Source of the DNA: Atopomonas hussainii
GTDB lineage: Bacteria; Pseudomonadota; Gammaproteobacteria; Pseudomonadales; Pseudomonadaceae
Length of the DNA: 64,000 nucleotides
Assembly (NCBI RefSeq): GCF_900109735.1
Contig: NZ_FOAS01000003.1
Location: 62,001-126,000 of the forward strand
Direction: 5' to 3'
A model generated the notes under the pieces. The model did not search any database, had not been told where the DNA came from, and saw only the letters and a list, made by a program, of their open reading frames with translations. The position numbers and the translations under genes are program-made. Numbering within the stretch: the first letter of the stretch is position 1; the number at the start of each line of letters is the position of its first letter. Shown here in pieces: positions 55,984-63,752 of this stretch.

Positions 55984-57381
55984 TTAGGCCTGCGGGAAGA
56001 TTTTGCCGGGGTTCATGATGCCGTTCGGGTCAAACACCGCTTTGATAGAGCGCATGATGGCGATCTCTGCGGCGCTGCGGCTGTAGTGCAGGTAATCACG
56101 CTTGGTCATACCCACGCCGTGCTCGGCGCTGATCGAGCCGTTGTACTTGTCGACCGTTTCGAACACCCACTGGTTGACCGTAGCGCACTTGGCGAAGAAC
56201 TCATCTTTGCTGAGGTTTTCCGGTTTTAAGATGTTCAGGTGCAGGTTGCCGTCGCCAATATGGCCGAACCAGATCACTTCGAAGTCGGGGTAGTTGCTCG
56301 CGACGATCTGATCGATATCCGCCAAGAAAGCCGGCACTTTGGAAACCGTCACCGAGATGTCGTTCTTATACGGCGTCCAGTGGCTGATGGTTTCCGAGAT
56401 GTACTCACGCAGCTTCCACAGGTTTTGCAGCTGCTGCTCGCTCTGACTCATCACGCCATCCAGCACCCAGCCTTGTTCCACGCAGTATTCGAAGGTTTCC
56501 AGCGCTTGGTTGGCGACTTCCTCGCTGGTGGCTTCAAATTCCAGCAGCGCATAGAAGGGGCAGTCGGTTTCGAACGGCGCCGGCACGTCGCCACGGGCGA
56601 GAATCTTCGCCAACGCTTTGTCGGAGAAGAACTCAAACGCGGTTAGGTCGAGCTTGCTTTGGAAGGCATGCAGCACCGGCATCACGGCGTCCATATCCGG
56701 CGCACCGAGCACCATGGCGGTGAGGTTTTTCGGCGCACGGTCGAGGCGCATGGTGGCTTCTACCACAAAACCTAAGGTGCCTTCGCCGCCAATAAATAGC
56801 TGACGCAAATCGTAACCGGTGGCGTTTTTAATCAGGTCGCGGTTTAGCTCGAGCAGCTCGCCGGTGCCGGTGACTACTTTCATGCCGGCCACCCAGTTGC
56901 GGGTCATGCCGTAGCGAATCACCTTAATACCGCCGGCATTGGTGCCGATGTTGCCGCCAATCTGGCTGGAGCCAGCGCTAGCGAAGTCCACGGGGTAGTA
57001 GAGGCCTTGTTCTTCGGCGAAGTTTTGCAGCTGCTCGGTGATCACGCCCGGCTGGCAGACTACCGTACGGTCGTACTCATTGAAGCTGAGGATTTGGTTC
57101 ATGTAGTCGAACGCCACGACCACTTCGCCATTGGCCGCCACCGCAGCAGCAGATAACCCCGTGCGGCCACCGGACGGCACCAGCGCGACTTTATGCTCAT
57201 TCGCCCAACGCACGATGGCTTGCACTTGCTCGATGCTCTTGGGGAGAGCAATCGCCAGCGGCGCTGGGGCAAAGTGTTTGGTCCAGTCCTTGCCATAGGT
57301 TTGCAGGGAATCGGCGTCGGTCAACAGCTTGCCGTCATCCAGCAGGCTACGCAGTTGGTCAATCAGGACGGCTTGGCTCAT
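55984..57381 (-). CDS. D-2-hydroxyglutarate dehydrogenase (FAD-linked)
   Basis: A 465-residue flavoenzyme of the FAD-binding oxidase/GlcD family (PCMH FAD domain with PSGGRTGLSAAAVAANGEVV and NAGGIKVIRYG; C-terminal EHGVGMTKRDYL). In Pseudomonas the protein next to serA oxidises D-2-hydroxyglutarate, made as a side product by SerA, back to 2-oxoglutarate and passes the electrons to the respiratory chain. The divergent serA here supports that assignment. I use ATG 57381 (MSQAVLIDQL); an in-frame TTG at 57426 adds 15 residues without family support. Confidence 0.85.
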   Translation of the reverse strand: MSQAVLIDQLRSLLDDGKLLTDADSLQTYGKDWTKHFAPAPLAIALPKSIEQVQAIVRWANEHKVALVPSGGRTGLSAAAVAANGEVVVAFDYMNQILSFNEYDRTVVCQPGVITEQLQNFAEEQGLYYPVDFASAGSSQIGGNIGTNAGGIKVIRYGMTRNWVAGMKVVTGTGELLELNRDLIKNATGYDLRQLFIGGEGTLGFVVEATMRLDRAPKNLTAMVLGAPDMDAVMPVLHAFQSKLDLTAFEFFSDKALAKILARGDVPAPFETDCPFYALLEFEATSEEVANQALETFEYCVEQGWVLDGVMSQSEQQLQNLWKLREYISETISHWTPYKNDISVTVSKVPAFLADIDQIVASNYPDFEVIWFGHIGDGNLHLNILKPENLSKDEFFAKCATVNQWVFETVDKYNGSISAEHGVGMTKRDYLHYSRSAAEIAIMRSIKAVFDPNGIMNPGKIFPQA

Positions 57382-57425
57382 GGACACAGTCTCGCTACGT
57401 TCATCGGCACCCTGAGTAGAATTCA

Positions 57426-57508
57426 ACTCGGGTTAGGGTCACAAAATGGGCGCTTATGCTAGCATACGTCGCCCCGATAGCAGCCTCTGCCAACTGCACT
57501 CGGGTTAG
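57426..57508. promoter_or_regulatory. Divergent serA/D2HGDH regulatory region with repeats
   Basis: The gap holds a perfect 12-base palindrome TATGCTAGCATA (57455-57466), which also reads as a -10-like box, and an 11-base direct repeat ACTCGGGTTAG at 57426-57436 and 57498-57508. These are candidate binding sites or promoter parts for both genes. Confidence 0.4.
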
Positions 57509-57559
57509 CGCATCCCGCGCCTTTTGCCTCTCATTCACCACCGGGATCAGGTTTCACCC

Positions 57560-58789
57560 ATGAGCAAGACTTCCCTCGACAAGAGCAAGATCAAGTTTCT
57601 GTTGCTTGAGGGCGTTCACCAGAATGCCGTCGACACCTTGAAAGCTGCAGGTTACGACAACATCGAGTACCTCAAGGGTGCCCTGTCCGACGAAGAGCTG
57701 AAAGAGAAGATCGCTGATGCGCACTTCATCGGCATTCGCTCGCGCACACAGCTGACCGCTGATGTGTTTGATTGCGCCAAGAAGCTGGTCGCGGTTGGCT
57801 GTTTCTGCATCGGCACCAACCAAGTGGACCTCAATGCCGCCCGCGAGCGTGGTATTGCGGTATTCAACGCCCCGTACTCCAACACCCGCTCGGTCGCCGA
57901 GCTGGTACTGGCGCAAGCGATTCTGCTGCTGCGCGGTATCCCCGAGAAGAATGCCTCTTGCCACCGTGGTGGTTGGATCAAGAGCGCGGCTAACTCGTTC
58001 GAAATTCGCGGCAAGAAACTTGGCATCGTCGGCTACGGCTCGATCGGCACGCAGCTGTCGGTACTGGCCGAAGCCTTGGGCATGCAAGTGTTCTTCTATG
58101 ACGTGGTGACTAAGCTGCCGCTGGGCAACGCCACGCAAATTGGCAATCTGCACGACCTGCTGGGCATGTGCGACATCGTGTCGCTACATGTGCCGCAACT
58201 GCCGTCCACCCAGTGGATGATCGGCGAGAAAGAAATTCGCGCGATCAAGAAAGGCGGCATTCTGATCAACGCCGCACGCGGCACTGTGGTTGAGCTGGAG
58301 CATCTGGCGGCTGCGATTAAAGACGAGCACCTGATCGGCGCGGCCATCGACGTGTTCCCGGTTGAGCCTAAGTCTAACGACGAAGAGTTCGAAAGCCCGC
58401 TGCGTGGTCTGGATCGCGTGATCCTCACCCCGCACATCGGTGGCTCCACCGCTGAAGCGCAGGCCAACATTGGTCTGGAAGTGGCTGAGAAGCTGGTCAA
58501 GTACAGCGACAACGGCACTACCACCTCGGCGGTGAACTTCCCGGAAGTGGCCCTGCCCTCGCACCCCGGTGTACACCGTCTGCTGCACGTGCACCAGAAC
58601 GTGCCGGGCGTGCTCAGCGAGATCAACAAGGTGCTGTCGGACAACAACGTCAACATCTCCGGTCAGTACCTGCAGACCAACGAGAAGATCGGCTACGTGG
58701 TGATCGACGTCGACGCCGAGTACTCGGAGCTGGCGCTGGACAAACTGTCCACCGTGAACGGCACCATCCGTACCCGCGTACTGTTCTGA
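57560..58789 (+). CDS. serA: D-3-phosphoglycerate dehydrogenase
   Basis: A 409-residue first enzyme of serine synthesis. The NAD fold is GIVGYGSIGTQL. Catalytic arginine (NAARGTVV), glutamate (VFPVEP) and histidine (LTPHIGGST) are intact. A C-terminal ACT domain (PGVLSEINKVLSDNNVNI) gives feedback control by serine. The enzyme also reduces 2-oxoglutarate to D-2-hydroxyglutarate to regenerate NAD. I use ATG 57560; an upstream in-frame start at 57524 has no similarity. Divergent from the D2HGDH gene. A good terminator follows. Confidence 0.97.
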   Translation: MSKTSLDKSKIKFLLLEGVHQNAVDTLKAAGYDNIEYLKGALSDEELKEKIADAHFIGIRSRTQLTADVFDCAKKLVAVGCFCIGTNQVDLNAARERGIAVFNAPYSNTRSVAELVLAQAILLLRGIPEKNASCHRGGWIKSAANSFEIRGKKLGIVGYGSIGTQLSVLAEALGMQVFFYDVVTKLPLGNATQIGNLHDLLGMCDIVSLHVPQLPSTQWMIGEKEIRAIKKGGILINAARGTVVELEHLAAAIKDEHLIGAAIDVFPVEPKSNDEEFESPLRGLDRVILTPHIGGSTAEAQANIGLEVAEKLVKYSDNGTTTSAVNFPEVALPSHPGVHRLLHVHQNVPGVLSEINKVLSDNNVNISGQYLQTNEKIGYVVIDVDAEYSELALDKLSTVNGTIRTRVLF

Positions 58790-58819
58790 TCGGTAACACC
58801 GCGCTAACACTAGCGCACC

Positions 58820-58846
58820 AAAAGGAGGCTTCGGCCTCCTTTTTTA
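58820..58846 (+). terminator. Rho-independent terminator after serA
   Basis: AAAAGGAGGC (58820-58829), a TTCG loop, then GCCTCC and T6. Confidence 0.92.
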
Positions 58847-59026
58847 TTGCCTGCTTTACGCCTAAGCCCCCTGACGAGAACCAACAGCTAGCCAGCGCCC
58901 CAACCTTTCGCCGGTTAATTGGCAAGTGCCTGCTGGCGGCTTGCCTGCCGTCAATCAGCCAGCACAATAGAGCACGCAGTGTTGAGTGGTCGCTGCCCAT
59001 AACAACAACATTCATGGGACCAAGCC

Positions 59027-59575
59027 ATGTTCAACAGAAGTGCTCTTACAGCCCTGCTGCTGTGCGCCAGCAGCGCCAGCTACGCCCTCACCCCAATGAC
59101 CGATCAAGAGCTGGCCAACACCACCGGTCAAGCCGGCATCAGCCTGCGCATCGATGTGCAGGCGCAAATCGGCCGTATTGAATACCGCGACACCGACGCC
59201 AACGGCGGCACCGTCAGCCTGCGCAATGTAAAGATTGATAACGGTTGCTTGACCGTTGCCGACTGCCCCAACGGCCAAGGCGGCGGGATTGCCTTTGGCG
59301 CCGCTAAGTTGGGTTTATCACTGCCGTTCTTTGGCGTTGAGCTGCCCACACTGAAAGTGGATGTGGTGCAGACCAGCGGCGGCGACTCGGCGATTCAGCT
59401 GACCCTGCCCGATCTCACCACCATCAACCAACAGATGATTGCCAATGGCCTTCCTGCGCAACGGATTCGCGTGCGCGTGGCCGGTGATCTGTATGTGGGC
59501 AACAACAGCTTAGGCAGCGTGGAGATTCGCGATATCACCGATATTCGCGGGGAAATTCGCATCCGCGGCCACTGA
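59027..59575 (+). CDS. Secreted protein of the DUF6160/FilF-like type
   Basis: A 182-residue exported protein. The signal peptide ends near SSASYA. The mature start ALTPMTDQELANTTGQAGISLRIDVQ is a motif of a group of secreted proteins found in Pseudomonas and Acinetobacter, some near pilus genes; beta-rich blocks follow (RIEYRDTDANGGTVSLRNVKI). There are few charged clusters and two cysteines (NGCLTVADC) that may form a bond. The function is unknown. The gene is monocistronic, with about 180 bases of upstream DNA after the serA terminator in which I see no clear site. Confidence 0.7.
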   Translation: MFNRSALTALLLCASSASYALTPMTDQELANTTGQAGISLRIDVQAQIGRIEYRDTDANGGTVSLRNVKIDNGCLTVADCPNGQGGGIAFGAAKLGLSLPFFGVELPTLKVDVVQTSGGDSAIQLTLPDLTTINQQMIANGLPAQRIRVRVAGDLYVGNNSLGSVEIRDITDIRGEIRIRGH

Positions 59576-59595
59576 TTTCTCCCCCCGAGAAAGAC

Positions 59596-59631
59596 CAAGG
59601 CCCGACAGCGCTATTGCGCTGCCGAGCCTTG
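59596..59631. terminator. Bidirectional terminator between 59575 and the RDD gene
   Basis: A 16-base inverted repeat with two mismatches (59596-59611 with 59616-59631) between converging genes. The minus-strand side has a better T run. Confidence 0.6.
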
Positions 59632-59658
59632 TGTTAGCCGCTTTGGTAATGCGCGCGG

Positions 59659-60138
59659 TTATAAGTCGCGCACCACCACCGTATTGGCCATCTTGTCGTG
59701 CCAGCCTTGTTTGCGACCGTCGAACGCCGTCCAGATCACGCCAATGGCAAACAGCATGTACGCCGGAAAATAACCCACATAGCGCAACGCTAAACGACCG
59801 ACCGACACAGGCTGCAAACTATCGGCATCGACAATGCGCAGACGCAGCGCCATCTTGCCTGGGGTGGCTTGTTTGTAATGCCAGAACAGCACATACACAG
59901 CGGCCATCGCCAGGTTGCTCAAGATATCCCAGCCAAAGCCCGCCGACTCGCCGGCCTCCAGCGCGTCAAAGTCGACGAATACCATCATGATGGGCACCAT
60001 AATCGCCAGCAACAAAACACCGTCGATCAGGGTGGCTAACACGCGCACCCAAAAACCGGCAAAAACGACTTCCTGCGCATTAGGCGCACTACGATCCACC
60101 AAGTTAGCTTGTGGGGCTTGATAGGGGTTTTCTGCCAT
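59659..60138 (-). CDS. RDD-family membrane protein
   Basis: A 159-residue inner-membrane protein of the RDD family. FAGFWVRVLATLIDGVLLL holds the Arg-Asp pair in the first helix; two more helices follow near residues 75-92 and 120-140. It begins with the soluble stretch MAENPYQAPQANL, a common N-terminal form. Functions of RDD proteins are mostly unknown; some act in sodium or solute transport. ATG 60138 has GGAGA eight bases upstream. It lies 13 bases after the DUF523 gene. Confidence 0.8.
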   Translation of the reverse strand: MAENPYQAPQANLVDRSAPNAQEVVFAGFWVRVLATLIDGVLLLAIMVPIMMVFVDFDALEAGESAGFGWDILSNLAMAAVYVLFWHYKQATPGKMALRLRIVDADSLQPVSVGRLALRYVGYFPAYMLFAIGVIWTAFDGRKQGWHDKMANTVVVRDL

Positions 60139-60151
60139 GCGTCCGTTCTCC

Positions 60152-60649
60152 TTAAACATCCAGCATTAGCCGCTCAACGTCGGCCAGTTGATCCTCGCAA
60201 AAAACCGTCACCCCGGCCAGTCGTAGCGCGGCGGCTGTGACACCCTCGCCAGAAACCAAGGTGCCAGTAAAACTGCCGTCATAGGTGTGCTGATTGCCGC
60301 ACGACGGGCTGCGGGCTTTTAGTAACGCCCAACGCAGATCGTGCTGCTGGGCTAACTGCACGGCTTGCGCCGCACCATGGCGAAACGCCTGCGACACGTC
60401 ATGGCCTTGGCTATCGCACAGACCAGCAGCGCCGCGCCAGATCAGCTCGCCTTGCCCGCCGGGCACTTCCGCCGGTAAGCGTGGCACCGGCAGGCCACCG
60501 GCCACTTCTGGGCACAGCACCACTAACAGGCCTTGCGCCTGCCACGCCAGCAGCTGCGGATAGGCCGGGAGCAAGCGGCCGTCATAGCGCACCCGCTGCC
60601 CCAACAAACAGGCCGAGACCAACAAACGTGGCTTTAGCTGGCTTACCAT
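60152..60649 (-). CDS. DUF523 protein
   Basis: A 165-residue protein of the DUF523 family: LLVSACLLGQRVRYDG, LCPEVAGGLPVPR and LKARSPSCGNQ carry the conserved cysteines (SACL, CPE, SCG). The family may bind a metal or iron-sulphur cluster; its function is not established. The start ATG 60649 overlaps the stop of the oxygenase gene by seven bases, so the pair is translationally coupled. A start nine codons earlier is possible but lies within the oxygenase gene. Confidence 0.85.
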   Translation of the reverse strand: MVSQLKPRLLVSACLLGQRVRYDGRLLPAYPQLLAWQAQGLLVVLCPEVAGGLPVPRLPAEVPGGQGELIWRGAAGLCDSQGHDVSQAFRHGAAQAVQLAQQHDLRWALLKARSPSCGNQHTYDGSFTGTLVSGEGVTAAALRLAGVTVFCEDQLADVERLMLDV

Positions 60650-61272
60650 GGCATCTCGCCGCGACGTAAAAACCAACCGGTTAGCGACAGGCGTTCACGG
60701 GCTGCTGGCATCACCTCATGCGGTAGCAAGGCCGAACGAAAACACACCAGCGTGCCCAACTCGGGCAACACGTCTTGCGTGCTGCCATCGGGCAGGTACA
60801 AACGCAGCGTGCCGCCATCCTCGGCCTGCCAATGCTCGTTGAGGTACAAGACCACGCTGATGGTGCGGCGATCGTCATCGCGGAAACGGTCGAGATGCTT
60901 CTTGTAGTAAGCGCCCTCGGGGAACACCGCAAAGTGGCACTCCAGTGCTTCCAGCCCTAAAAACAGCGCGCCATTGAGTGCCTCGCGCAGTTGTTCGGTG
61001 AGCGCCAAGTAGCGATCCGTCGCAGCGCTCATGCCCGGTTCAAGCCACAAGGTGATATCGCTGCGAATCGCTTCACGCACTTCTGCGCCGCCAGCACGGC
61101 CAACGGCCGCCGGGGTGAGCAAATCGGCCTGCTGCCAGAGACGCGCTTGATCGGCCAACTCACGGGCGATCTGGGCGGGAATAAACCCCGGCAACACGCA
61201 CCAACCGGGTTCAACTAACTGCTCGACCAGATGATCGAGCGAGGCCTGCCAAACAGGCGTGGGTAAAGGCAT
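60643..61272 (-). CDS. 2-oxoglutarate/Fe(II)-dependent oxygenase
   Basis: A 209-residue prolyl-4-hydroxylase-like oxygenase. The iron ligands are H126 and D128 (KKHLDRF) and H185 (LLPHEV), and R194 is in place to bind 2-oxoglutarate. Residues CHFAVFPEGAYYKKH form the typical start of the double-stranded helix. It would hydroxylate a protein or small molecule in the cytoplasm; the substrate is unknown. It is the first gene of a three-gene set with DUF523 and RDD. Confidence 0.85.
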   Translation of the reverse strand: MPLPTPVWQASLDHLVEQLVEPGWCVLPGFIPAQIARELADQARLWQQADLLTPAAVGRAGGAEVREAIRSDITLWLEPGMSAATDRYLALTEQLREALNGALFLGLEALECHFAVFPEGAYYKKHLDRFRDDDRRTISVVLYLNEHWQAEDGGTLRLYLPDGSTQDVLPELGTLVCFRSALLPHEVMPAARERLSLTGWFLRRGEMPW

Positions 61273-61386
61273 AACAGCGCTCCGAAAAAGGCCCGCTGAG
61301 TTTACGCCGCTAAGCGGGGCAACTCGACATCTGCGCGCTAAGCACCAACAATAGGGGCCCTTTTTTCTTGCCCTTGCGATTGCCCG

Positions 61387-62127
61387 ATGCGTGCCCTGCT
61401 TGCCCTGACGTTGACCTTACTGTGCGCCCCCACCTGGGCCGATAGCTATGAAGCGCTTTACCAAGCCGCCGGCTGGCCACAGCAAGAAGTGCATTTCCAG
61501 CAAGCGCTCAAGGCCACCCGCGAAGGCTATCGCAGCCACTTGCCGCAAGCGGTGTACGACAGCCTGCAACACAATGCCGAGCGGCGCTTGGGCAGCGTAC
61601 AAATCCGCCAGCGCATGCTTAACCAGCTGCGCCAACAGCTGAGTAGCCCAACCGAGGCGCTGCAGTTCTTTAGTGGCCCGGTGGGCCAGCGCGTGGTCGC
61701 GCAGGAGATTCATGCCTCCAGCCCAAGCGAGCTAAAACGAGCCCAGACGGGCATGCCGGCGATGCCCGCCAGCCCCGCGCGGCAAGCGCTGGTGGAGCGC
61801 TTAGGCGGCGTATTGCCGGTGCGCGAAGCCGGAGCCGAAGTTGCCTTGGCGCTAGGCAGTTTGGCTGCCGACAGCCTGAGCCAAATGCTGCCGGGCTTGT
61901 TTGACCCCGCGCAAACGCAAAACTTAGTGCAAACCCAACGCGCAGCGCTGCAACGGCAGATGGCGGGCGATCTGCACAACACCTTGCTGTATGTCTATCG
62001 CGAGCTAGAAGACGCCGAGCTGGCCGCCTTTGCCGAGTTCGCCGAGTCACCGGCTGGCCGTCAGTACTATGCCGCCGCGCTAAGCTCGCTGAAGGCAGGC
62101 CTTGCGGTCGGGCAAACCCTGCCTTAA
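61387..62127 (+). CDS. Exported DUF2059 protein
   Basis: A 246-residue exported protein with a signal peptide ending near APTWAD. The C-terminal part has the DUF2059 pattern LLYVYRELEDAELAAFAEFAESPAGRQYY (read across residues 205-233). Two alpha-helical halves are likely. No function is established for the family. Its start has no strong ribosome-binding site. The upstream 114-base gap holds a short GC-rich element and a T run but no clear promoter. It converges with the hydrolase gene after eight bases. Confidence 0.75.
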   Translation: MRALLALTLTLLCAPTWADSYEALYQAAGWPQQEVHFQQALKATREGYRSHLPQAVYDSLQHNAERRLGSVQIRQRMLNQLRQQLSSPTEALQFFSGPVGQRVVAQEIHASSPSELKRAQTGMPAMPASPARQALVERLGGVLPVREAGAEVALALGSLAADSLSQMLPGLFDPAQTQNLVQTQRAALQRQMAGDLHNTLLYVYRELEDAELAAFAEFAESPAGRQYYAAALSSLKAGLAVGQTLP

Positions 62128-62135
62128 TCCAGCCC

Positions 62136-63074
62136 TTAGCGCTGTAGCTGCTCGCTAAGAAAGGCCAGATACAGCTGACGTAAGGCCTCGGTTTCATTCG
62201 CCAAATGATGGCCTGCACCCGGCACGGTAAGCACCGTCGGTTGGTGGAACTTCTGCCCCAGCACCTTAAGGTTATGCCGCCAATCGACGGTCATGTCCTG
62301 ATCGCCCTGCACTATGATCAAGGGGTGCGTGCTGTTCGGCGCCGCTTCCATTCTGGGAATCCAACGCGCCAATGCGCCCACCCAGTCCACCGGCAAGATT
62401 TGTGGTTGCAGCGGATCGCCAACACGGACGAAATCCAGAAACGCCGTATCGCCACTGTTGTTGGCATAGCGGCGCGGAATGCTGTCCACAAATGGGCGCA
62501 GCAAGTGATAGCTCAAGCGCGACATATTCCACGCCACCGGGCGCACTAAGGGCGCCAGCAGCATAATTTTGCCCAGTGCACTGGGCGCTTCGCGATGTAA
62601 TAAGAAGTCCAGCACGATACCGGCGCCGGTACTTTGCCCCATCACATGCCAAGGCTTGGGCAAGTCGAGCAGTTCTGCCTGAGCCAGCAGTTGCTGCAAA
62701 GTCAGTTGATAAAAGTGGAAATCTTGAATGCTGGCGCGCGCGCCGCTTGAGAGGCCGTGGCCGGGTAAATCACAGGCCAGCACGGCCAAATCATGCCCCA
62801 GCGCCCAGCGCTGCAAATGGCCGTATAAGCCCATGTGGTCATAGTAGCCATGCAGTAGCAGCAAACTGCCTTGCGCCGGCCGGCCTTGCGGCAGCCAGGC
62901 CTGCATCGCCACCTGATAGGGGCCAACCTCAGCACGCCCCAACAACACCTGCAAGGCGCCCGCCTGCGGCGCCGGCAAGCGGTAATACTGCCAATACTGC
63001 GCGGCTAACTCGGGCACGTTACCGCCAAGGGGTTGGAGCTCGGTAGCCAACTGCTGCAAGGCACTGCTGTGCAT
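62136..63074 (-). CDS. Alpha/beta hydrolase, lysophospholipase/monoacylglycerol lipase-like
   Basis: A 312-residue serine hydrolase. The oxyanion region is LLLLHGYYDHMGLY, the nucleophile lies in GQSTGAG, the aspartate in VQGDQDMTVDW and the histidine in GAGHHLANE. The form is that of PldB/monoacylglycerol lipases. No signal peptide is seen, so it is probably cytoplasmic. I use ATG 63074 (MHSSALQQL), with GGAG eight bases upstream; in-frame ATGs at 63092 and 63131 are less likely. Confidence 0.85.
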   Translation of the reverse strand: MHSSALQQLATELQPLGGNVPELAAQYWQYYRLPAPQAGALQVLLGRAEVGPYQVAMQAWLPQGRPAQGSLLLLHGYYDHMGLYGHLQRWALGHDLAVLACDLPGHGLSSGARASIQDFHFYQLTLQQLLAQAELLDLPKPWHVMGQSTGAGIVLDFLLHREAPSALGKIMLLAPLVRPVAWNMSRLSYHLLRPFVDSIPRRYANNSGDTAFLDFVRVGDPLQPQILPVDWVGALARWIPRMEAAPNSTHPLIIVQGDQDMTVDWRHNLKVLGQKFHQPTVLTVPGAGHHLANETEALRQLYLAFLSEQLQR

Positions 63075-63154
63075 GGTGTTGCTCCAGATCATTCGCTTAA
63101 CGCTGGGTTGCTGCGGATAATAGCCGCTCACTGATTGCCTGAGTTGCCTTTGCT

Positions 63155-63724
63155 ATGCGCTTTATCACGCGCTTATCCGCCCGCCACTGGTTAACTGTAG
63201 CCGCGATTGCGGTGTGGCTGCTGGCCATGCTGACGGCTTTTTTATGGTTTCAGCAGCAGTTTATTCGCCCCTTTAGCGACACCAGCGTCAACCTAGCGCA
63301 GCTGCAACTGCACGCGCCCAAAGCGCTAAGCAGCCCCGGCGCGGTGCGCGTGGTGCATTTCTGGCAGCCGGGTTGCCCGTGCAACGTGGCTAACCAAGCG
63401 CACTTGGCCGAGTTACGGGTGAAATACCAAGGGCAAAACGTGCAGTTTTACCAAGTGCGCCAACCCGGCAGCCAAGGCCAATTACCGCCGCCGCTGGATG
63501 ACTTAGCGGCACTCGAAAGCACCGCTCAGTTTGCCCCACCGGTCAGCCCCGCCGTGGGCATTTGGGATAGCCAAGGGCGCCTTGCCTACTTCGGCCCCTA
63601 CAGCGAAGGTATGGTGTGCAACGCCGCCAACAGCTTTATCGAGCCAGTGGTCGACCGCCTACTGGCCGGCAAAAGCGTGAGCATCAGCAACGCCTTAGCG
63701 GTTGGCTGTTTTTGCCGCTGGTAA
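63155..63724 (+). CDS. DUF6436 thioredoxin-like membrane-anchored protein
   Basis: A 189-residue protein with an N-terminal membrane helix (residues about 15-35) and a periplasmic thioredoxin-like domain. The would-be active site is CPC in FWQPGCPCN, unlike the usual CxxC, and two more cysteines lie at the C-terminus (GCFCRW). It matches the DUF6436 family. Redox activity is possible but not shown. It is followed by the truncated exported-protein gene after 28 bases, which may be in the same operon. Confidence 0.75.
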   Translation: MRFITRLSARHWLTVAAIAVWLLAMLTAFLWFQQQFIRPFSDTSVNLAQLQLHAPKALSSPGAVRVVHFWQPGCPCNVANQAHLAELRVKYQGQNVQFYQVRQPGSQGQLPPPLDDLAALESTAQFAPPVSPAVGIWDSQGRLAYFGPYSEGMVCNAANSFIEPVVDRLLAGKSVSISNALAVGCFCRW

Positions 63725-63752
63725 CGAACTCATCCACCCAAAGGAAATGACC

